Origin: Deltaproteobacteria bacterium
Lineage (GTDB): Bacteria; Myxococcota_A; UBA796; UBA9615
Length of the DNA stretch: 32,728 nt
Direction: 5' to 3'
Assembly: GCA_002724675.1 (NCBI GenBank)
Contig: PBPL01000066.1
Span: 1 to 32,728 of the forward strand
Below, one piece after another: positions 17,045 through 25,073 of the stretch (positions are counted from its first letter, which is position 1; every line of letters begins with the position of its first letter). The notes under the pieces are model-generated. The model saw only the letters and a program-made list of their open reading frames with translations. It made no database searches and was not told the DNA's origin. The position numbers and the translations under genes are program-made.

Positions 17045-17100
17045 GGTTCGCATGAAACTTGGCCGCGAACCAAGCTATCCAGCTCAGGCTCTGGAGAGCC
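17045..17100 (-). terminator. Hairpins downstream of the beta-helix protein gene
   Basis: GGCTCT-GG-AGAGCC (17087-17100) forms a 6-base stem starting 2 bases after the stop of the gene at 17103. GGTTCGC (17045-17051) pairs with GCGAACC (17065-17071) further on. They lie between convergent genes. Neither is followed by a T-tract, so terminator function is tentative. Confidence 0.35.
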
Positions 17101-17102
17101 CA

Positions 17103-19502
17103 TCAGTCCTTGGAGCAAACCAAGTACTGAACGTAGGGCAGAACACTGCTCGCCCCCACGCTCCCGCTGGTGCCTGTGGTGGTGGTTATCCCATGGCTGT
17201 GGCTGCCGTCCGAATCCGTCGTGCCGCTGTAGGTGTGGCTGTGACCTGTGTAGGAGCTGGCGGGCAAGCCTGGACCGGCCCCCACAATGGGACTGTCATC
17301 GTCGTGCGTCCTTCCTGAATAGGTGTGCTCGTGCGAGCCGGCCTGGGAAGACTCGCCCAGGTCAATCCCGCTCAGGTCATGGCCATGGGCTCGATCCTCG
17401 AGGTCTCCCAGCGGTGCGCCGACCGTCCCGGCCAAGGTGTCAAGACCCGAGATCCCGACCACGAGCCGTCCCTGTGCATCGACCGCCTCACGCCAGCCCG
17501 GGGGGCAGGACGGCAGGTCGAAGAATCCAATGAAGCCAGAGGGCAGACTCGACGCGGTGGTCTGGCTGGTTCCATCGGGAAAGACGAAGCCTCCGCCTGC
17601 CCGCACCTCGCCATCGACATCCAGTGTGTGCTGTGGACTGGCAAGCCCCACCCCCACCCGCTCCGTGTCCACATCTACCTGGAGCACCTCGACGGCACCA
17701 GCGCCCCGAAAGCTGTGGCCCGGACCGTAGCCAATCAGAGTCGTGCGATCGCCACTGTCCTGAATGGGCTTCAACGTCGTGGCTGGATCCTCGTCGGTGC
17801 CCTTTGGGTTGAGGATCAAGGTGTCGTCTGCCGTCGACTCGATCACGATGCTGTTCTGCACCAGGTTCTGGTGGAACTCCCCTCCGATCACCGAGACGTT
17901 GTCGCCCTGGATCCGGATGCCGACATCGTCCATCTGGAAGCGGCCTGAGTTGACGACCAACCCGCGCACCAGGGGCCCCACAAGCAAGGCTTCTCGCGAC
18001 ACTCCGTCGCGGTTGTTGTGCTCGAACCGCCCGTTCTCCACCAAAACGGACTCGGCCCAGAGCCCGCCTCCAGTCCCCTCGACGACCAGGCCCTGCTCAA
18101 AGCTTGCCTCGAACAGGATGTTGGCCAGGGTGTTGTTGTTGCCGTTGACGATCTCGACAGCTCGGTGATCGCTGTTCACAAAGGCCGAGTTCTCGACGAC
18201 CGACGAGTTGGTCTGGTAGAGGCGCAGCCCAGTGCCACAGTTGCGCACATACACATTGCGGATACGCCCAGCGACCAGCTGAGCATTTTGAGGGTCGAAC
18301 GGGTCGGGCTCGATCTCGCGCCAAGGCGAGTAGATGCCGTAGCCCTTGCAGTTGAAGATGGACATGTCCCGAATCATCAAGGGGTTGTTGGACCGCAGGA
18401 TTCGGATCCCGTCCATCGCTTGGTCCTGACAGTGAAGGAACAGCTTCTCGATGATCAGTCGCTGCCGTGTGTAGACCCCGGGGATCCCCAGCACTACCAG
18501 CGCATCGCCGGAAAAACCGGGGAGCGCCTGGATGGCGGTCCCGTTAACCGTTGCCCCGGTCGCTACCGAGTAGCCCATGGTCGTCCCACTGAAGACCGTA
18601 CCTGCAACCGTAATGACGAGCGGCTCGGACACCATGTACTTGCCCGGCGGAACAATGACAGTCCCGCCGTTGGTAGGCACCGCGTCCAGCGCCGCCTGGA
18701 GCGCTGCCGTGTCGTCTGTGATGCCATCGCCCTGCGCCCCGTGATCCCGAACGTTGACCACCCACGAAGGGCTCGCTGCAGGACCGCAAGCCCAGGCAGA
18801 ACCATTCCATTGGGCCACCTCGGAATTCGCACAGGACAAACTGGCGAGAGTATCGGTGTCGGTGTCGGTGTCCTGGTCAGCAGAGCAGAGCCACCGCCCG
18901 GTCAAGCCCTGGTACCGGGGGATCTCGCCAGGCAGACAGGGCAAGGAGTCCAGAGTGTCGGAGTCGCCATCACGGAGGTCGGGCGGCACATTGGTCACAT
19001 CAGACCAGGCCACTCCAGGCGGGGTGCCCAACCAACTCCCGCTGCCGTCCACGACCACCTGACCATTGACCGACAGGGAGCTGGCATTGACCGTCCCGCC
19101 ATCGACGTCTTGAGCGACGTTGGCTCGAAGAGACCAGGGAACCGAGTGCAGCTGACGGCGGGGGGACAGCGCTTCACCATCGAGCGTCAGCTGGAGCCAC
19201 AGCGGCACCTGGGAGAAGAGGCCGTCGTGCAGGGGCTGCTGATTGCCCAGAACCACGCTGTAGTAACCCGCATCCAGGTCCAGACTGTGCGTCTCAGTCC
19301 AGAGTTCGCTCCCACCGGCCTCGGCGTCGAACAAGGCAAAGGCCAGTTCGTGGTTCCCGGTCAATGGCTCTCCCGAGTCATCGAACAATCGACCCTGCTG
19401 CGAGAAGAGACCCGGTGCCGCCTGGGCGGGCAGAGCCGCCAGTGTGACAAAGAGGACCAAGCCGACACACGAGCTTGTGAGCATGTGTACGAATGGGAGC
19501 AC
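17103..19502 (-). CDS. Exported pectate-lyase-like beta-helix protein with tail-collar-like end
   Basis: The 799-residue protein has a signal peptide (about 8-29, AQA cleavage). An N-terminal module (31-86) is clearly related to that of the 12990-14768 protein. A linker with a DTDTDTDT run (211-218) follows, then a right-handed beta-helix from about 247 (VVNVRDHGAQGDGITDDTAALQAAL in part, as in pectate lyase/tailspike folds) to about 600. The C-terminal collar-like domain starts at about 653 (GFIGFFDLPSCPPGW) and ends in a His-rich HSHTYSG/HSHG segment that could bind metal. The start is a GTG with AGGAG 6 bases upstream; the ATG 18 bases inside has no such site. It resembles a phage tailspike, but no phage genes surround it. 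A surface adhesin or polysaccharide-binding or -cutting protein is likely. Confidence 0.85.
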   Translation of the reverse strand: MLPFVHMLTSSCVGLVLFVTLAALPAQAAPGLFSQQGRLFDDSGEPLTGNHELAFALFDAEAGGSELWTETHSLDLDAGYYSVVLGNQQPLHDGLFSQVPLWLQLTLDGEALSPRRQLHSVPWSLRANVAQDVDGGTVNASSLSVNGQVVVDGSGSWLGTPPGVAWSDVTNVPPDLRDGDSDTLDSLPCLPGEIPRYQGLTGRWLCSADQDTDTDTDTLASLSCANSEVAQWNGSAWACGPAASPSWVVNVRDHGAQGDGITDDTAALQAALDAVPTNGGTVIVPPGKYMVSEPLVITVAGTVFSGTTMGYSVATGATVNGTAIQALPGFSGDALVVLGIPGVYTRQRLIIEKLFLHCQDQAMDGIRILRSNNPLMIRDMSIFNCKGYGIYSPWREIEPDPFDPQNAQLVAGRIRNVYVRNCGTGLRLYQTNSSVVENSAFVNSDHRAVEIVNGNNNTLANILFEASFEQGLVVEGTGGGLWAESVLVENGRFEHNNRDGVSREALLVGPLVRGLVVNSGRFQMDDVGIRIQGDNVSVIGGEFHQNLVQNSIVIESTADDTLILNPKGTDEDPATTLKPIQDSGDRTTLIGYGPGHSFRGAGAVEVLQVDVDTERVGVGLASPQHTLDVDGEVRAGGGFVFPDGTSQTTASSLPSGFIGFFDLPSCPPGWREAVDAQGRLVVGISGLDTLAGTVGAPLGDLEDRAHGHDLSGIDLGESSQAGSHEHTYSGRTHDDDSPIVGAGPGLPASSYTGHSHTYSGTTDSDGSHSHGITTTTGTSGSVGASSVLPYVQYLVCSKD

Positions 19503-19724
19503 GGTGATCTCCTAAACACCGACCGGTCACCAAAACAGGTAGGAAGACAAGCGTCCCAGGGCGTGTTCGCTCCGTCAATGACCGTGTCTCCTGCGAGGCA
19601 GAGGCACTGCTCTCAGAATGGCCAACTACGCCGCCCGAGTTCCAGCGGTATCCGATCAGAGCGGCAACCAGCGCTGGCCGTCGCTGAACCCCCAGTGTCA
19701 GGAAGCTGCTTCCCAAATATGGGC

Positions 19725-19739
19725 GCCCCCGACAGGGGC
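19725..19739 (-). terminator. Terminator-like hairpin after the 19742 gene
   Basis: On the minus strand GCCCC-TGTCG-GGGGC forms a 5-base GC stem just after the TAG of the 19742-22018 gene and is followed by ATATTT a few bases later. The T-tract is weak. It would separate that gene from the beta-helix protein gene 240 bases on. The rest of the gap (19514-19724) shows no gene. Confidence 0.4.
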
Positions 19740-19741
19740 TC

Positions 19742-22018
19742 CTACTGGAGGTCTCCAGCTGGAGCGGGAGCGCCACCGCGCTGTCCCGTCGCAGGGAACG
19801 GATGAACACCTGTCTGGTCGAGGTAACGTTCGAGCGCCCCCTCCAGATGACTCACATCCACTTCATCGAGCAGGTTGATGCCTGGACGCCCACCGCGCTC
19901 GTTGCTCAGAGCCAACACCTCATCTGTCCGTGTGACGAAGTCACGCTGGAAGCGATGCTGACCATCCGTGACCATGATCTTGTTGGAGACGATTCGGTCA
20001 TTCTTGCCGACCATCCAGGCTTCCGAGATTACAGTGCGCTTGGGTTCTTCAACATCCCCACGCAAGACCGGCATCAGATCCATACCGTCCAAACCGCTCG
20101 GAGGAGTTGTCTGGGTCAACGACAACACCGTGGGGAAGAGGTCCACCGTGTTCGCCGGCATATGGATCCGACGCGGCTCAATTCCCGGCACCGACAGCAG
20201 CATCGGCACTCTGGCCACTGATTCAGAGAGCAGGTGGCCGTGAAACCGCAATGGGATTGCGATGGGGAGCATGCCCAGCGCCCCTCCCTGTTCCCGGGAC
20301 AACTGCTCACCATGGTCTGACGTCACCGCAACCGCGATGGGCTCCCCTTCATCTTGGAGCCGGGCAAGCTCCTCCAGAAGTGGCGCCACACGATGGTCGA
20401 ATGTCGCGATCTCGTGGTCGTACCCGTCAGCCGAGCTCGGGCCAAACCAAGGCACTCCAGGATCTCGAACTGTGGGCGTATGCGGTCCCAAGTAGTGCAC
20501 CCACAAGAAAAACGGCTCATCCGTCGGCTTGGTTTTCAGCCATTCGAGCGCCTGGCGTGTTGCACCCAAGTCATCCGGGTCATGGGTCCCCTTCTCATGA
20601 AGGGCCACGAGCTCATCGAACTCACCCGTAATCCCGGTGCCCGGCAACGCCATGTGCAGCGGAGTAGCTGCCAAGGTCCGAATACCCCGTCGTCGAAGCC
20701 ACCATAGGAGCGACGGACGGGGCTCCTCGGTCGGCAGACGGTACCAGTGGGTGACCATCTCACCCGGCTGCAGTTGCTGGCTCGCTTCGGTCACGGTCAG
20801 GTAACGCCAGGCCGTAGTGCGGGCCATCCGGCTCCATTTCAAGCGACGCGGATAAACTCCCCTGAAGTTGGCGGATAGAGCAACCGCAGTGGATGACCCC
20901 GTGGTGTAGGCGTTCTCGAAGACAACTGCACGCTCACTTGCCCACCGCTTCAAATTGGGCGTGGTCTCACGTGAGTAGCCATAGACGCTGGTGCGCTCGG
21001 CACTCACCGTGTCGACGGTGATCAACACAACACTGTGGGGCGAGGGTTTGGCTGCGACAGTGGTGCCTTCAGGCTCGGTCCAGGTCAACTCGCCAGTTGA
21101 GTCCCCCATGCGGCAGTCGTCGTCAATCTGGTTTCCGGGTTGCTCCCGAGCCCCCGGATGAACGTTCCGGGCCAACTCATCGCAATCACCGTCGGCAAGC
21201 AGCCCTGAATAGCCATCACGATCTAGGTCAAGCAGCCATCGACTGGTCTGTAGGGCCAGGCTGGAATACGGGCCTGCCTGGAGCTCTGCAGCCATCGTGC
21301 GGTCCACGAGCAACGGGCCGCTCAACACAAGACCTGCCACGAGCACCCACACAGCACGCGGGGCTCTCGAAGCCGAGGCCATCAGCTTGGCCTCCAGCTT
21401 CGGGGGCACGTTCGTCGCAACGGCCACGAGCAGTGAGAGAAGCGCAAGACTGCAAAGAGGTAGCATCGAAAACGGGTAGGTCACTGACAACTCGGACCGC
21501 TCTAGCGCCAGGCAGAAGCCAGCACCGAGAAGCCCAAGAAGCCCGATCCCCAGCCGTATTGGCATCGGCGCACTGGCACTAAACCCCCTGGGGTGCCCGC
21601 TACGTGGTTGCAGCAGCGCCCCCGCCACGACACCCACACCCGCGACAACGATGCTGATCACGAGTGCCAAGAACGCCACCTTGCGATACGCGGTGTTCAG
21701 GCGCACAAAGACCGAGAGCCGCTCCATCAGCGAGAACGCAAACACGCCGCCCAGGGTCGTCCAGAGGAGGACCTGCACCCGCCCAGACCGAGGCATCACT
21801 AGCCAGTACACACTAGCGATTCCCACAGACCATGCTGCGCCGGCGAGCAGACCAAGGCTGGTGGCGCCGAAGAGCGCTCCTATCGTGGGGTCGGCCTGCA
21901 GCAACGAGTCAACAGCAGCCAGCACCGCCAACAGTACAGGCGGGAGCCAAACCGCTGGACAAGCAAGAATCCTCGATGCGCTGCTCTCGGACGAGTTCGA
22001 GGGTCGGTGGGAACTCAT
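19742..22018 (-). CDS. Alkaline-phosphatase-fold (sulfatase-like) membrane protein with MopE-like motif
   Basis: The 758-residue protein has six or seven transmembrane helices in residues 22-245. A MopE-like putative metal-binding motif follows at 264-302 (DLDRDGY...DGDCDE...VHPGA.E...NQIDDDC). A sulfatase-superfamily domain starts at about 327, with D336 in VLITVDT and D568-H569 in TSDHGE. At the nucleophile position a Thr (T377, in GSSTAVAL) replaces the sulfatase Cys, and the usual PSR/H is VAL. It is therefore not a formylglycine sulfatase and may be a phosphotransferase or a degenerate member. No ribosome site is visible before the ATG at 22018. It lies 138 bases after the heme protein gene in the glycan locus. 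Confidence 0.83.
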   Translation of the reverse strand: MSSHRPSNSSESSASRILACPAVWLPPVLLAVLAAVDSLLQADPTIGALFGATSLGLLAGAAWSVGIASVYWLVMPRSGRVQVLLWTTLGGVFAFSLMERLSVFVRLNTAYRKVAFLALVISIVVAGVGVVAGALLQPRSGHPRGFSASAPMPIRLGIGLLGLLGAGFCLALERSELSVTYPFSMLPLCSLALLSLLVAVATNVPPKLEAKLMASASRAPRAVWVLVAGLVLSGPLLVDRTMAAELQAGPYSSLALQTSRWLLDLDRDGYSGLLADGDCDELARNVHPGAREQPGNQIDDDCRMGDSTGELTWTEPEGTTVAAKPSPHSVVLITVDTVSAERTSVYGYSRETTPNLKRWASERAVVFENAYTTGSSTAVALSANFRGVYPRRLKWSRMARTTAWRYLTVTEASQQLQPGEMVTHWYRLPTEEPRPSLLWWLRRRGIRTLAATPLHMALPGTGITGEFDELVALHEKGTHDPDDLGATRQALEWLKTKPTDEPFFLWVHYLGPHTPTVRDPGVPWFGPSSADGYDHEIATFDHRVAPLLEELARLQDEGEPIAVAVTSDHGEQLSREQGGALGMLPIAIPLRFHGHLLSESVARVPMLLSVPGIEPRRIHMPANTVDLFPTVLSLTQTTPPSGLDGMDLMPVLRGDVEEPKRTVISEAWMVGKNDRIVSNKIMVTDGQHRFQRDFVTRTDEVLALSNERGGRPGINLLDEVDVSHLEGALERYLDQTGVHPFPATGQRGGAPAPAGDLQ

Positions 22019-22156
22019 GTCGGCGCGTGTAACACATTTGTAGTGGAGTCGTCACAAAGTAGCGGCGTCACCGGGAGCAGACTCGGAGCCTCAAGAGCGC
22101 CTCCACAGCCGACACCAGGCTGCGCAACGACCCCCATGATGTAGGGCTCTTGGCCG

Positions 22157-22939
22157 CTAGGGGATTAGCTGCCCATCCCCACCCAACCTGTCTGCCAGGG
22201 CAGCAGGCGGAGGCAGCACCCACATTTGAAGCAACGAGACGACCACCATCGTGCCGAAGCTGATGCCCATGAGCGCTCCACTGGCGATGACGACGTAGGC
22301 AAAGCTCGCGACGATCTTGGTCAAGTACCACGAGACGATGTCGCAGAAGATCGTCGCAAACGGCAAACCCACGATCGTGCACTTGAGCCAGACGGGCCGC
22401 AGGTAGGCGTGACTGAAGATGATGCCCATGATGAAGAACATGAACGTGATGCCCAGCAAGTGGGTGTGGGACACCCGCACCATCGTGTAGATGTCCATGC
22501 CGGTGTCGAGTTCCACCATGGCCATGACCTTGTCGTAGGACGTCAGGTCCGGGAGGTGTGGGTTGGTAGGAGCGTGGCAAGCATGGCAGCGCTGCTGGAA
22601 GATCGAAGAGACCGTCTCGTTGAAGGCCGTCTCCTCAGCCCCACTTCGCACCCAGGCAACGATGGCTGCCCGGTCCCCCTCGGGAAGCATCCCGGCCATG
22701 GGCCCCTTCAGGGCCGCCTCGAGCCGAGTGTCTGCCTTACTACCGCTGTAGGCGATGATGAGGTCATCCGCCGAGAACATCGGCTGACCATCCCGCCCGG
22801 CATGCGACGCAAAGACATAGATCATCGAGAAGATGTAGCCCACCGACAGCACAAGCAGCGTTCCCGTGTAGGCCACCCGTAGGCTCAGCGGTAGCTCGCG
22901 GAAGTGCAGATACAGGGGATGGGGTCGAGGTTCGGTCAT
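22157..22939 (-). CDS. Membrane protein with a c-type heme site
   Basis: This 260-residue protein has one N-terminal membrane helix (about 22-42). A periplasmic stretch carries one CxxCH heme motif (CHACH, C118/C121/H122), and three or four helices follow (about 153-172, 180-205, 210-240). The His pair in RVSHTHLLG, just before the second helix, could provide a further heme ligand. The layout suggests an electron-transfer protein on the outer face of the inner membrane. I do not recognise a named family. The ATG at 22939 is preferred to 22972 because it precedes MTEPRPHPLY and has AGGAG 11 bases upstream. Gaps of 95 bases (upstream) and 138 bases (downstream) separate it from the glycan genes, so its link to them may be only positional. 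Confidence 0.75.
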   Translation of the reverse strand: MTEPRPHPLYLHFRELPLSLRVAYTGTLLVLSVGYIFSMIYVFASHAGRDGQPMFSADDLIIAYSGSKADTRLEAALKGPMAGMLPEGDRAAIVAWVRSGAEETAFNETVSSIFQQRCHACHAPTNPHLPDLTSYDKVMAMVELDTGMDIYTMVRVSHTHLLGITFMFFIMGIIFSHAYLRPVWLKCTIVGLPFATIFCDIVSWYLTKIVASFAYVVIASGALMGISFGTMVVVSLLQMWVLPPPAALADRLGGDGQLIP

Positions 22940-23034
22940 GGCAGTCGCAACTCCTGGTGAGGACCCTAGCAAAGCTCGAGGCCGACGGGCTCAGCATCCA
23001 ATAATGGCGGCCCAATACCGAGCTGGAGCGGCAG

Positions 23035-24300
23035 CTAGCCCACTTGTCCAGAGGCTTCGCTCAAGCGCCCCGTCGAGGCCGGAGCGCATTGCACACCCTT
23101 GTCGTCAGAAGCATCGATCAAGGCAACGAGGTGCGAGCAACATGCCTCGACAGTGAAAGGCGCCGCGACTTCGCGGGCGCGTTGCCCCATCTGGGCTAGA
23201 GCATCCCGACTGAGGTTCGAGATCTCGGCTGCGATCTTGACGGGGTCTGGGTCGACGAGCAGCCCAGCACCTGTACCGTCCAGGAGCTCGGGCAAGGCTC
23301 CAACACGCGTAGCAATCACCGGGATCCCGTGTGCCATCGCTTCGAGAACTCCCACAGGCAGGTTGTCCTGAAAAGCACTCTCATCCACTGGGTCTGGCAA
23401 GAACACAAACGCGTCGTGCTCCACAAGAAAGTGGGACTTGGCCTCGCCGAGAACCACGCCCTCGAGCGTCGCTGACAGCTGGCGGGAAGCGATCTCCTCT
23501 GCCACGCACTCGGCGTCTCTACCAGCCCCTGCTATGGCGAGGGTCGCCCCAGGGATTGCTTCCAAGACATCAAGAGTCCGCTCGAGGCCCTTGTTCCAAA
23601 GGAGTCGTCCCATCGTGCAGAGACGAGGCGACTCGTCAGCGGAGCCAACTCCAGCGGCCGGAGCGATGGCCGCGAACACACCGAGAGGCACCTCGGCGAC
23701 TTCGTGGGGCGCGACGAGCGTGCGGAGCTTTCGGGCAAGAAACGGGCTGGTCGCGGCAAGAGCACCACTGCGGGCCACCAGCCTTGCTACTTGCCCGCCT
23801 CCGGGAAGGCCCGCGAGCAAATGAACATCGGAGCTGTGGGCCAGGTGGATCAAGCGGGGCCGCTCCTCGACCGGCACGCCTCGAACGGCCAGCGCTGCCG
23901 CGAGACCGCCCGGAACAAGCCAATGGGTCAAGACAACGTCCGGCTTCCAGGCACGAAGCATGCCCCGAACCGCCAACACCATCTTCACCACCAGGCCCGG
24001 CACAGCCGCCACGGCGGTCGGCGCACGCTTGATGCGCTCCCAGATGCCATCGCCGCCGGTAATCTGAAGGGGTCTCAGTCCCAGCCCCGGGTAGCCAAAT
24101 CGATGAACCTGAACGCCCTGCCACTCCTCAATCCCGGTCTCCCCTTCTGGGGTTGCGGGCGTGACCACCCGCACCTCAGCCCCCGCCGCGACCAACCCCC
24201 GGGCGAGGTCGTGAACGAAGAGTGCGTGAAAGTCGTCCCGGTGAAATGGATAGGACGAGCTGACGATCATGACTCGGCGCCCCAACCAGGGCCCAGTCAC
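23035..24300 (-). CDS. Glycosyltransferase family 4 (GT-B fold)
   Basis: The 421-residue protein has the GT-B two-domain layout. The N-terminal acceptor domain begins VMIVSSSYPFHRDDFHALFVHDLARGL in part. The C-terminal nucleotide-sugar domain contains MGRLLWNKGLERTLDVLE and DNLPVGVLEAMAHGIPVIAT, the family's E-x7-E region. It has no signal peptide, so it acts in the cytoplasm or at the inner face of the membrane. It would transfer a sugar from a nucleotide donor to a growing lipid-linked glycan; the sugar is unknown. Its ATG at 24300 overlaps the stop of the GT2 gene by 4 bases, and it is the last gene of the overlapping five-gene operon starting near 30396. Confidence 0.92.
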   Translation of the reverse strand: MTGPWLGRRVMIVSSSYPFHRDDFHALFVHDLARGLVAAGAEVRVVTPATPEGETGIEEWQGVQVHRFGYPGLGLRPLQITGGDGIWERIKRAPTAVAAVPGLVVKMVLAVRGMLRAWKPDVVLTHWLVPGGLAAALAVRGVPVEERPRLIHLAHSSDVHLLAGLPGGGQVARLVARSGALAATSPFLARKLRTLVAPHEVAEVPLGVFAAIAPAAGVGSADESPRLCTMGRLLWNKGLERTLDVLEAIPGATLAIAGAGRDAECVAEEIASRQLSATLEGVVLGEAKSHFLVEHDAFVFLPDPVDESAFQDNLPVGVLEAMAHGIPVIATRVGALPELLDGTGAGLLVDPDPVKIAAEISNLSRDALAQMGQRAREVAAPFTVEACCSHLVALIDASDDKGVQCAPASTGRLSEASGQVG

Positions 24301-25073
24301 GGCTGAATCTCAGCTACCACAGGCGCGCTGGCAGGCGCGCCGAACAGTCGGTGGGAGAGCGTCGTGCGGACAATGACCCGTCCGGCGTACCAGCCGTAGA
24401 CGAGCGGATTGGCCGCTAGGCGTGACACCCCATGTTCCCGAATTCCTCGCACTGTCACGGGCACCTCGAGAATGTTGAGACCAGCGAACGCACACAGGAG
24501 GATGCTCTCGTGTGTGTACGTAAAGTTCGCCTTCAGCTCCATGGCAGCCAGCGCAGCACTCGAAAACGCACGAAAGCCACACGAAACGTCAGCGAGTGGC
24601 TGACCGATCAGCCCAGAGACCCACCGAGCCACTCCGGCGTTGCCCCACCTGCGGGTCCGCTCCATCCGCGGAACCAGGTTGGGGTCGAGAAAACGTGATC
24701 CGAGGGCCAGATCTGCAGCGCCGCGACGAATCGGGTCCACGAGAAGGCCCATCTCGTTGGCGTCGAACTGGCCGTCGCCATCGATGTGAACAACCAGATC
24801 GGCCCCGGATTGGCGTGCATCGGCAATGCCCGCTCGGAAGATCCGTCCGAGACCGATGTGCTCGGGGCTGCGCCAAAACCGAACGCATGCTTCTTCGTTG
24901 GCCAGCGCCTCGCCGATCTCGGAGGTGCCGTCCGTAGAGCCATCGTCCAGGATGAGGACACTCAGCCGGTCATCTTCACGAAGCAGCCTCGAGGCCGCCT
25001 CCCGAGCAGTGCGCACAACCACCGCCAGAGTGGGCGCTTCATTGCGTGCCGGTATCTGAATTCGCAGGTGCAT
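24297..25073 (-). CDS. Glycosyltransferase family 2 (DPM1-like)
   Basis: This 258-residue GT-A protein begins RIQIPARNEAPTL and contains DDGSTDGTSEI (donor binding), HIDGDGQFD (DxD metal site) and the DVSCGFRAFS segment typical of polyprenyl-phosphate sugar synthases and similar GT2 enzymes. It likely moves a sugar from a nucleotide donor to a lipid phosphate at the inner membrane, which could supply the GT39-like enzyme encoded at 30649. The ATG at 25073 fits the family start; a start at 25109 is possible but adds an unrelated stretch. It overlaps the upstream gene by 35 bases and the downstream GT4 by 4. It has no C-terminal membrane helices. Confidence 0.9.
   Translation of the reverse strand: MHLRIQIPARNEAPTLAVVVRTAREAASRLLREDDRLSVLILDDGSTDGTSEIGEALANEEACVRFWRSPEHIGLGRIFRAGIADARQSGADLVVHIDGDGQFDANEMGLLVDPIRRGAADLALGSRFLDPNLVPRMERTRRWGNAGVARWVSGLIGQPLADVSCGFRAFSSAALAAMELKANFTYTHESILLCAFAGLNILEVPVTVRGIREHGVSRLAANPLVYGWYAGRVIVRTTLSHRLFGAPASAPVVAEIQP

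Noticed and set aside
18018-19805. Long plus-strand open frame opposite the beta-helix protein gene
   Set aside because: Composition is Arg/Gln/His-rich without motifs, and the opposite strand encodes a clear pectate-lyase-like protein with a good ribosome site.
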